Source: CAYYJM01 sp964471755
GTDB taxonomy: Bacteria; Planctomycetota; Planctomycetia; Gemmatales; Gemmataceae
Direction of reading: 5' to 3'
Assembly (NCBI GenBank): GCA_964471755.1
Contig: CAYYJM010000287.1
Location: 1 to 7,396 of the forward strand
DNA length: 7,396 nucleotides
The notes under the pieces are model-generated. The model made no database searches, had not been told where the DNA came from, and saw nothing but the letters and a program-made list of their open reading frames with translations. The translations under genes were made by a program, and so were the position numbers. Shown here in pieces: positions 1 through 5,828 of the stretch. The stretch's first letter is position 1. Every line of letters begins with the position of its first letter.

Positions 1-48
1 AGGGTGCCGGATTGCTTGCAGGTTGCGCGCAGGTCGGGTAGTTTGATT

Positions 49-76
49 GGGTCCGGCGAGCCGAGCCGGACTCTTT
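49..76 (+). terminator. Stem-loop with short T run, possible terminator of an upstream off-window gene
   Basis: Bases 49-57 pair with 65-73 (core GTCCGGC with GCCGGAC, one G.T pair near the base), giving a 9-bp GC-rich stem and a 7-base loop. Three T residues follow at 74-76. The shape fits a weak intrinsic terminator, but the T run is short. It could instead be a leader structure of the following TPR gene. No upstream gene end can be assigned with confidence; stop codons exist at 39-41 and 44-46 in different frames. Confidence 0.35.
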
Positions 77-82
77 GCACGG

Positions 83-104
83 GGCCACTGACAAGTCGGT
101 GGCC
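83..104 (+). other. Perfect 9-bp stem-loop in the leader of the first TPR gene
   Basis: Bases 83-91 (GGCCACTGA) pair with 96-104 (TCGGTGGCC) around a four-base CAAG loop, with a single T.G wobble. No T run follows, so it is a poor intrinsic terminator. It lies 10 bases after the first stem-loop and 54 bases before the ATG of the TPR gene. A looser inverted repeat (116-121 CGCTCG with 139-144 CGAGCG) sits between it and the start codon. Role unknown; an mRNA leader structure or protein-binding palindrome is possible. Confidence 0.4.
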
Positions 105-158
105 AGAGGAGACGCCGCTCGGCTCGCGGCACTCGGAACGAGCGAGAACGCATTGCCA

Positions 159-2855
159 ATGCAGGCCCTGCTCATCATTCTCGTCATCGTCGCGGTCGTC
201 GTCGTACCGCTGGTCCTCTACTTCGTCTTCGGCACCGGCCCACGGCGGAACCGACTGCTGGCACAGGTCGAGCGTCGGCTCAAGGACGGCGACTGGCAGG
301 CCGGCCTGGCCCTGCTCAGGCCGTTGGCCGAGGAGCCGCTCACGCCGCCCTGGCAGCAGCGCGTCGATCGCGCTCTGGGCGATTGCCACGATCTCGCCGC
401 CGAGCAGGCTCTCAAGGAGAAACGCTACGAGGAAGCCCTCGAACTGGCCCTGAAGGCCGCTCCGTTCCTGGGCGTCCCCGAGGACGAGGCACGCGCTCGC
501 GTCATCAATACGATGCTCGTCGAGGTTCGGCGTCTCTTCTGCATCGCCGAGTCGGCGGTCGAAGTGGACATGGTGACGCAGTTGCTCACCCGCCTCTTCC
601 TGCTGCATTCAGTCTGTCCCGAGGCGTCGTTCTGGCTCGGCCTGAGCTTTCTCCGTCAGAACAAGACCGACGAGGCCTTGCGGGCCCTGACCACGGCGTA
701 CGAGCAGGCCGGCAAGCAGGTCCTCGATCCGCCCCTGTATCTGGGCATGCTGCACCATCAACTGGGCCATCCGCAGGAGGCTCTGAAGTTTCTCGGCGAG
801 GCGAGCCGGATCGATGGCACCTGTCCGTTCGTCACCTTCCAGCTCGGCCTCAGTGCCGTCGCCGCGGGCGGCGATCCGCTGATCGCCCTGAAGGCGCTGC
901 AACGAGCGACCGGGCCGCGCGGCCTGGCGATGTGGCTCAAGACGCCGGAACGGGCCTGGGTCGAGGCCTTTCCCGAGTCGCGTTCCTGGGTCCGCAGGGC
1001 GGCCGAGCGTGGGCCGTTCACCTGCCCGATCCTCGGCCGCGATCTCAACGTCATCATCCGGGCGGGTCTGCTGGCCCAGGCCCAGGCGCACTACAAGCTC
1101 GAACAGTTCCAGGAGTCGGCGGACATCTACGCCCGTCTGCTGGAGAACGTCGCCCCGTCGGTGGGTCTGCTGCGCGGTCTGGGCATGTCCCTGGCCCGGC
1201 TGGGACGATACGACCAGGCTTACAAGCACCTGCGCGCCGCCCTGGAGATGGACGACAGCAAGGACAGCTTCACGGCCGGTTACCTGGCCCTGTGCGGCGC
1301 GATGGGCAAGCCGACCAACCCGGACGATCGACCGAAGAACATCACCTGGGCGATCAAGCTCCTGACCCGCTACTCAGGCAAGAATCTCGGCAGTGCCGAG
1401 TGGGCCGACATCTACAACCGCGTCTTCGCCGAGGCGCGGGGGCTGCATCTGCCGGTGAGTCGGGAGGATCAGCAGCAGTTGTGCAGCGTGCTGGCCTCGG
1501 TCCAGGCCCACGACCCGATGGCCGCCGAGGGCTACGTCGCGCTGGCACGCACCGATCGCGAGGCCATCTCGCCCATCCATGCCTGGCTCTACTGTCGCGC
1601 CGCGGTCGCCCACGAGATGACACGCGAGGGGGATCTCGCCCTCTTTGAACGCACGTTCCAGGAGGTCGCCCCGGCTCGCGGTTTCTTCGAGCGGCAGAAG
1701 TGGAACTTCGACGATGTCGAGTTCGCCTACCTGCAACGGGCGGCCCTCCATCAACCGGGCAGCTTCCCGGAACTGCTGGGCCACGACTACCCGGCGCGGG
1801 GCGAGACCTTTCTTCTCAAGCGGTCTCAGGCCGAGGAGGCCGGCGGCAAGGTCGAGACGGCGATCCGCGTGGCCGAGGTGCTTCTCCGGCTGGCTCCACG
1901 CAGCACGAAGGGGCTCGATCGGCTGGCCTGTCTGTCGTACCGCAAGGGCGACCTCGACCGGACGGTCCAGCTGCTGAACCGCTGGCAGGTGCAGGAGCCG
2001 GGCAATCACTGGCCGCTGGTCCGTCAGGCGGTCATCGAGGAGCAGCGCGGCAACCGTTTCCGCCGCGACGAGGCCCTGAGCCGGGCTCTTGGTCTGACCG
2101 AGGGGCCGACGCGGGCGGCCGTCGCCTTCCTGGGGGCCCGGCTGACGCTGCGAGAAGTGATGGGCGAAAAGGCCGCAGACGATCCCCAGCCCGGATTCGA
2201 TGCGCCGATCGCCTTCCTGGAGGAGTGCCTGCGTGACGATCCGCAGCATCCACAGGCCCTGTGGGTGCTGGCCGCCCTGCGAGCCATCCTGGACGACCAG
2301 CCCGGCCTGACGGAGTTGGCTCCGCGGATGAATCGTCCGGACGTGACCGAGCCGCGTTTCCATCTGCTCGGAGCCGTCTGCTGCCTGGTGGCGAAGCAGT
2401 ACGGGCCGTGCGTCGAGATCGGCCAGCGAGCGCTCAAGGAGCCGAGCCTGCAGATGGAGGCGTACTTCGTCCTGGGTCTGGCCCTGATGCACGTCGGCAA
2501 GCTGCCCGACGCGATTCAGGTCTTCACCCGCGTGGCAAACAATGACCGGGCCGTCGCCGCTCCGCTGGCGCGGGCTCTGCTCGGCAAGCTGAGTTACGAT
2601 CGTGGAGCCTACGAGGATACGATCAAGTGGTGGAACGCCCTCGACGCGAAGTCTCGGGCCGGCTGGAGTCTGGACGAACCGCTGCGGCGGATGGTCTTCC
2701 TGGCTGGCCTGACGGCGTTGCAGACGGGCCAGTTCGAGAGTGCCGCCGAGCGCTTTCGCGAGGCGGGCAAGCTCGGTCTGCGGGAACGGAGTCTCGGTGG
2801 GCTGATCAACCTGGCCCAGATCAAGGCGGCGCAGAAGTTGCTGTACGAAGGTTGA
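159..2855 (+). CDS. Membrane-anchored tetratricopeptide repeat (TPR) protein
   Basis: This encodes an 898-residue protein. Residues 2-23 are one uninterrupted hydrophobic segment (Leu/Ile/Val-rich), followed at once by Arg-Arg-Asn-Arg, so a single signal anchor with the C-terminal bulk in the cytoplasm is likely by the positive-inside rule. The rest is alpha-helical with TPR-type helix pairs (small residues at the Gly/Ala positions, spacing near 34). The clearest are about residues 157-190, 192-222, 305-370, 589-615, 769-795 and 847-873; others are degenerate. No enzymatic motif is visible, so the role is most likely scaffolding or partner binding. The ATG at 159 is preferred because it begins the hydrophobic segment; an in-frame TTG at 75 would add 28 hydrophilic residues and run through the leader stem-loop. 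The ribosome site is weak (GAGA around 144-147). It heads the row of co-directional chaperone genes, which suggests that it docks the Hsp70 system at the membrane; this last point is inference. Confidence 0.85.
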   Translation: MQALLIILVIVAVVVVPLVLYFVFGTGPRRNRLLAQVERRLKDGDWQAGLALLRPLAEEPLTPPWQQRVDRALGDCHDLAAEQALKEKRYEEALELALKAAPFLGVPEDEARARVINTMLVEVRRLFCIAESAVEVDMVTQLLTRLFLLHSVCPEASFWLGLSFLRQNKTDEALRALTTAYEQAGKQVLDPPLYLGMLHHQLGHPQEALKFLGEASRIDGTCPFVTFQLGLSAVAAGGDPLIALKALQRATGPRGLAMWLKTPERAWVEAFPESRSWVRRAAERGPFTCPILGRDLNVIIRAGLLAQAQAHYKLEQFQESADIYARLLENVAPSVGLLRGLGMSLARLGRYDQAYKHLRAALEMDDSKDSFTAGYLALCGAMGKPTNPDDRPKNITWAIKLLTRYSGKNLGSAEWADIYNRVFAEARGLHLPVSREDQQQLCSVLASVQAHDPMAAEGYVALARTDREAISPIHAWLYCRAAVAHEMTREGDLALFERTFQEVAPARGFFERQKWNFDDVEFAYLQRAALHQPGSFPELLGHDYPARGETFLLKRSQAEEAGGKVETAIRVAEVLLRLAPRSTKGLDRLACLSYRKGDLDRTVQLLNRWQVQEPGNHWPLVRQAVIEEQRGNRFRRDEALSRALGLTEGPTRAAVAFLGARLTLREVMGEKAADDPQPGFDAPIAFLEECLRDDPQHPQALWVLAALRAILDDQPGLTELAPRMNRPDVTEPRFHLLGAVCCLVAKQYGPCVEIGQRALKEPSLQMEAYFVLGLALMHVGKLPDAIQVFTRVANNDRAVAAPLARALLGKLSYDRGAYEDTIKWWNALDAKSRAGWSLDEPLRRMVFLAGLTALQTGQFESAAERFREAGKLGLRERSLGGLINLAQIKAAQKLLYEG

Positions 2856-2915
2856 GCCGGAGTTCTGCCAGGAGTCGGAAGCGTTGGCGACGGATCTTCG
2901 ACGAGTCGGGAGCGT

Positions 2916-2923
2916 GGGGAGAA
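2916..2923 (+). promoter_or_regulatory. Ribosome binding site for the second TPR gene
   Basis: GGGGAGAA lies 5 bases before the ATG at 2929 (core GGAG 7 bases away). This decides in favour of that ATG over the in-frame TTG at 2884, which would add 15 residues and has no better site. The 73 bases between the two TPR genes (2856-2928) hold nothing else I can identify. Confidence 0.6.
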
Positions 2924-2928
2924 TCGCG

Positions 2929-4545
2929 ATGGCGAACGAGGTCGTCGATCTGGTGGAGGTCGTCGAAGAGGAGGTGCCCCTCCGCTTTCGGCAGGCCGCC
3001 GAGATTCTCGAACGAGCGACCGCGGCCGGCTCGCAGGATCCGAATCTGCTCTACCTGCTGGCCCTGGCCTACAAGCGTCAGAACAAGGTGAACGAGGCCC
3101 GCACCGCTCTGCGCAAGATTCAGAAGCCCGACGCGAACGTGCAGTTACAGATGGCTCTGCTGTCGCTCCGGGAACGCAATTTCGCCCAGGCCGAGGGAGA
3201 ACTCCTCCGGGCCTGGCAGATGGACCCGTCGAGCTACGAGATCGCCTACAACCTCCTGCTGACGCAGCTTTCGCTCGGCAAGGTCGAGGACTGCTTCAAG
3301 CTCATCCCGTCGGTCATTGGCCTGGTCGATAAGTATCCGCAAGCGAAGCCGGAGGACAAGCGGCACCTCCAGGTGCTTGGAGCCGTCCTGCGAGCCTGTT
3401 CCCGTGGCGGACCTCCGGACGGCTCGCTCAACGGCATGAATGCCCAGGACGAGCAGAACGTCCTGAAGGTCTTCCGCACGCTGGGCCAGCTGGACACGAC
3501 GCTGCGGCTGCTACAGATCCTGGCCGAGGCTCGACCCAACTCGGGGCCGATTCGCGAAGCCTACATCGAGGTGGCGCTGGTCAAGGCCCGCGATCTGATC
3601 GATCATGGTGCCTGGACCGAGGCCGAGATGCTGCTGCGGCCTCTGGCCAAGGAGCGGAACGTCTCGCGCGGCCATCTGATCGCCCTGCTCAACTCCCTGG
3701 GCGTCTGCTGTGCCCTGACGCAGTGTCACGACGAGGCGGAAGGGTACTTCTCGGCGGCGGCCAAGCTGACGCCGAACGATCCACGCATCCGCCAGAATCA
3801 GGCCCTCAACCTCGAGCTACAGGGCGAGCATGACCAGGCCGATGATTACTGGGACCGTTTCCTGGACCTGATCGATACCAAGATGCCGGCTCCGCCCGAG
3901 GTGCCGAAATACCATTCCAACCTGGAGTTCGAGACGCTGGTCCGGCTCGGCGTCCGCTGTGCCGACAAGGAACGCTGGACCGACGCGGCCGGCTTCCTGC
4001 AACGAGCGACGCGGATCAAGGAGGACCCCGACGCGCTGGAGAAGCTGTTCTTCTTCAGCCGCAACGCGAAGAACAATCGCGAGGCTCGCCGGGCGCTCGA
4101 TCGTCTGCACGATCTGCGTCCGAACGATCCGCAGCTGGAGCTTTACGAGCTGGACCTGATCGAGGTCAAAAGCCTGGGTGACATCGAGAAGTTGCTCGGC
4201 GAGATCGACGGTATCGTTCGCCGCTATCCGGACGATCCTCGGGTGCGTGACCGGGCGGTGAACATGGTCGGCGACATCATCCCGCTGATGGGCAACCTGT
4301 GCGATCAGTTGACCGACCAGATGGCCAAGGTCATCAACCAGGTGCGGGACCTGCCGCAGTACCAGATCAACTGGACGGCCGTTCGCGAGGTCATGCGCGA
4401 TCTGCTGAAAGAGTTCCAGAAGCTGCGACGAATCACGGGCAAGTGCTTGCCCCTGGTCGAGAACGAGGATCACAAGCGGATTATTCGCGACCTCGCCGAC
4501 CACATCGATAAGAAGATGGAAGCCTGCCGCTCGATGGGCGCTTGA
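2929..4545 (+). CDS. Soluble TPR protein with a C-terminal helical domain
   Basis: This encodes a 538-residue protein without signal peptide or membrane segment, so it is probably cytoplasmic. Residues 3-16 alternate hydrophobic and acidic residues (Val/Leu with Glu/Asp), forming a short acidic tail. TPR-like helix pairs are seen at about 36-66, 70-135, 254-316, 333-365 and 368-412, with typical features such as Ala-Tyr, Asn-Xaa-Ala-Arg and an Asp/Asn-Pro-Xaa-Asp turn at repeat ends. From about residue 444 to the end the TPR pattern stops and a Met/Leu/Lys-rich set of helices follows, perhaps a small bundle or coiled coil. No catalytic motif is visible. It sits between the anchored TPR protein and the J-like gene and ends 14 bases before the latter's ATG, so the two are almost surely cotranscribed. 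A co-chaperone or adaptor role is inferred from this context; the TPR fold alone does not define partners. Confidence 0.85.
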   Translation: MANEVVDLVEVVEEEVPLRFRQAAEILERATAAGSQDPNLLYLLALAYKRQNKVNEARTALRKIQKPDANVQLQMALLSLRERNFAQAEGELLRAWQMDPSSYEIAYNLLLTQLSLGKVEDCFKLIPSVIGLVDKYPQAKPEDKRHLQVLGAVLRACSRGGPPDGSLNGMNAQDEQNVLKVFRTLGQLDTTLRLLQILAEARPNSGPIREAYIEVALVKARDLIDHGAWTEAEMLLRPLAKERNVSRGHLIALLNSLGVCCALTQCHDEAEGYFSAAAKLTPNDPRIRQNQALNLELQGEHDQADDYWDRFLDLIDTKMPAPPEVPKYHSNLEFETLVRLGVRCADKERWTDAAGFLQRATRIKEDPDALEKLFFFSRNAKNNREARRALDRLHDLRPNDPQLELYELDLIEVKSLGDIEKLLGEIDGIVRRYPDDPRVRDRAVNMVGDIIPLMGNLCDQLTDQMAKVINQVRDLPQYQINWTAVREVMRDLLKEFQKLRRITGKCLPLVENEDHKRIIRDLADHIDKKMEACRSMGA

Positions 4546-4547
4546 GC

Positions 4548-4553
4548 GAGGAA
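4548..4553 (+). promoter_or_regulatory. Ribosome binding site for the J-like gene
   Basis: GAGGAA lies 6 bases before the ATG at 4560. This favours that ATG over a TTG at 4542 that overlaps the preceding TGA (4543-4545) and would add six residues, with the GAGGAA then inside the gene. Confidence 0.6.
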
Positions 4554-4559
4554 CAGTCG

Positions 4560-5081
4560 ATGGCGCGTGATGGTCAACCGGTCGTGCTGGAACTGGCCTC
4601 GCTCCCCCGCGAGCAGATCGGGCCGTTTCTCCTGCTGGGCGTGCCCAAGGAGGCGACCACAGCCCAGATCGAGGAGAACTGGGCGGAGCGTCTCAAGTGG
4701 GCCCGACGTAACCTGTTGAAGGTGCCGCTGGAGGACATCAACTGGGCCAAGGACGCGCTCAACGACCGCGAGCGGCGCGTCCGGGCCGACGTTGCCAGCC
4801 TGAACCTGGACGCCTGCGATTCGCTGATGCGGTCGCTGGTCCAGCGTTACACCGCCGGCAGTCGCGGGGCTCTTTTGTGGGAGCCTCTTGATTGCGAGAA
4901 GCCGCTGGCCGATTATGAACCACCAGCCGAGGTGCCGACGATCGAGAGCGTCCGATCGGCTCTGGTGGTGCCGGAGTTGCCGGAAGACGTGCCGGCCATC
5001 ACGCACCTGGTCACGCAACTGGCCCGGGCCGACCTCGACCCCTGGAACCTGGACATTCCCCCGCAGGATCGTTCCGCATGA
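4560..5081 (+). CDS. J-domain-like protein lacking the HPD motif
   Basis: This encodes a 173-residue protein. Residues 23-78 follow the J-domain pattern: helix I with Leu-Leu-Gly-Val (25-28), the Pro-Lys-Glu-Ala-Thr turn (29-33), helix II with Trp41 at the usual Tyr position, and helix III with Ile-Asn-Trp-Ala-Lys-Asp-Ala-Leu then Asn-Asp-Arg-Glu-Arg-Arg (60-73), matching the common 'EAYEVLSDPEKR' region. Where the loop should carry His-Pro-Asp it has Arg-Arg-Asn (49-51). In the DnaJ family HPD is needed to stimulate Hsp70 ATPase, so this is either a regulatory J-like protein, as Pam16 is in mitochondria, or a protein that merely shares the fold. The C-terminal 95 residues have no recognised domain and no zinc-finger repeats. 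Its stop codon overlaps the start of the GrpE-like gene, which supports a chaperone role. Called without these neighbours it would be a hypothetical protein. Confidence 0.7.
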   Translation: MARDGQPVVLELASLPREQIGPFLLLGVPKEATTAQIEENWAERLKWARRNLLKVPLEDINWAKDALNDRERRVRADVASLNLDACDSLMRSLVQRYTAGSRGALLWEPLDCEKPLADYEPPAEVPTIESVRSALVVPELPEDVPAITHLVTQLARADLDPWNLDIPPQDRSA

Positions 5082-5743
5082 GCGAAAACGAACGCACGCC
5101 CCCCACGACTCCCGCCACGCCGCCCGCGACGTCGGTGCCGACCCCGGCATCGACCAGCAACGGAGCCGGCGAGACGCGGGAGGAGCCGGAATCCCTGGTG
5201 GACACGCTGGGTGCGTCCACCCTGTTCCAGCTGTGCGCCGCGGTGATCGAGTTGCGCGAGAAGAACGATCGCCAGCACAAGATGTTCGAACAGACCCTGG
5301 CCAAGACACGCGACGCCCTGCAAGGCGGCTTCGACAACTTCGCCAACGCCACGCAGAAGGCGTACCAGGCACTTCGCCAGGAGCTGAACGGCGAGAAACG
5401 AATCGCCCTGGCCCTGCTGAACGAACTGCTCGAGGTGGGCCAGGATCTGCACCAGATCACCCAGAACCGACCCAGTCTCGACGATCGCGAAGCCCTCAAA
5501 CGGTGGATGGAGGCCATCGAGGTGGAGCAGCGCAAGGTGCAGGCCGCCCTGTTGCGGCACGGCATCCACCCCTATGATGCCGTGATCGGCGCGCCTTACG
5601 ATCCGCGCTTGCACGAGCGGGTTGGCGGCAAGCGTGTTGAAGGCATGGGGCCATTGCTCATCGCCGAGCAGCGTGAGCGTGGCTACGCCAGTCAGCAGCC
5701 CGAGTTCGTCCTGCGTCGCCCCAAGGTCGTGGTCTCCGAATGA
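5078..5743 (+). CDS. GrpE-like nucleotide exchange factor
   Basis: This encodes a 221-residue protein. GrpE proteins are dimers that release ADP from Hsp70 in the cytoplasm. Residues 7-27 form a Thr/Pro/Ala-rich, probably disordered tail. Residues 45-135 are long helices that would form the dimer stalk, with Leu-Leu-Asn-Glu-Leu-Leu-Glu-Val-Gly (113-121) at the place of the usual LLPVLDNLERA segment. The C-terminal beta domain is the strongest evidence: Gly-Ile-His-Pro (162-165), Gly-Xaa-Pro-Tyr-Asp-Pro-Arg-Leu-His-Glu (171-180), then Arg-Gly-Tyr and a final Leu-Arg-Arg-Pro-Lys-Val-Val-Val (211-218), parallel to the GrpE signature. Deviations are Tyr for Phe before Asp-Pro and Arg for the Ala after His-Glu. 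The ATG overlaps the previous TGA as ATGA, implying translational coupling; AGGA at 5065-5068 is the likely ribosome site. The partner is probably the Hsp70 encoded next. I give no symbol because this appears to be a paralogue rather than the housekeeping grpE. Confidence 0.85.
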   Translation: MSENERTPPTTPATPPATSVPTPASTSNGAGETREEPESLVDTLGASTLFQLCAAVIELREKNDRQHKMFEQTLAKTRDALQGGFDNFANATQKAYQALRQELNGEKRIALALLNELLEVGQDLHQITQNRPSLDDREALKRWMEAIEVEQRKVQAALLRHGIHPYDAVIGAPYDPRLHERVGGKRVEGMGPLLIAEQRERGYASQQPEFVLRRPKVVVSE

Positions 5744-5766
5744 CACCGGCTCCCTAAAATAGCGCA

Positions 5767-5808
5767 GGCCGGCCGCTCCTGGCTTTCCGGGAGGGAACCT
5801 GGCCGGCT
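5767..5808 (+). other. Strong bulged hairpin between the GrpE-like and Hsp70 genes
   Basis: The 85-base spacer 5744-5828 contains a two-part stem. The outer part pairs 5767-5775 with 5800-5808 (core GCCGGCC with GGCCGGC). The inner part pairs 5776-5782 (CTCCTGG) with 5787-5793 (CCGGGAG), one T.G wobble, around a CTTT loop. A six-base bulge (GGAACC, 5794-5799) separates the two on the 3' side. No T run follows, so full termination is unlikely; a processing site, partial attenuator or mRNA stabiliser that sets Hsp70 levels apart from the upstream genes is possible. Confidence 0.5.
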
Positions 5809-5816
5809 CTTGCTGC

Positions 5817-5821
5817 GAGGA
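5817..5821 (+). promoter_or_regulatory. Ribosome binding site for the Hsp70 gene
   Basis: GAGGA lies 7 bases before the ATG at 5829 and just downstream of the hairpin, so it stays accessible when the hairpin is folded. It supports the ATG, which also places the conserved Gly-Ile-Asp-Phe-Gly-Thr at residues 6-11 as in other Hsp70 proteins. Confidence 0.6.
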
Positions 5822-5828
5822 TTTTCCC

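Noticed and set aside
1..41. Possible tail of an upstream gene ending in TAG at 39-41
   Set aside because: Only 12 codons are visible, another frame stops at 44-46, and no family can be recognised.
383..1648. + strand open frame of 421 codons in a second frame of the first TPR gene
   Set aside because: The product is Arg/Gly/Pro-rich and repeat-free, as expected of an out-of-frame reading of GC-rich DNA.
1374..2492. Long open frame on the - strand (372 codons) inside the first TPR gene
   Set aside because: It is a shadow of a GC-rich gene; the product is rich in Arg/Gln/Gly without domain pattern, while the + strand frame has clear TPR structure.
2935..2976. Acidic N-terminal tail (Val-Glu-Glu-Glu-Val) compared with the EEVD tail of eukaryotic Hsp70
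   Set aside because: EEVD works as a C-terminal motif on the Hsp70 itself; an internal N-terminal acidic run in a TPR protein is not comparable.
900..4012. Recurring AACGAGCGAC word at about 901, 3012 and 4002
   Set aside because: Each copy encodes the same Arg-Ala-Thr of a TPR-type helix in frame; it reflects protein repeats and codon preference, not a DNA repeat element.
5755..5760. TAAAAT resembling a -10 promoter box before the Hsp70 gene
   Set aside because: No -35-like hexamer sits at 16-18 bases upstream; the nearest (ATGACA, 5740-5745) is only 9 bases away. A separate promoter cannot be supported.
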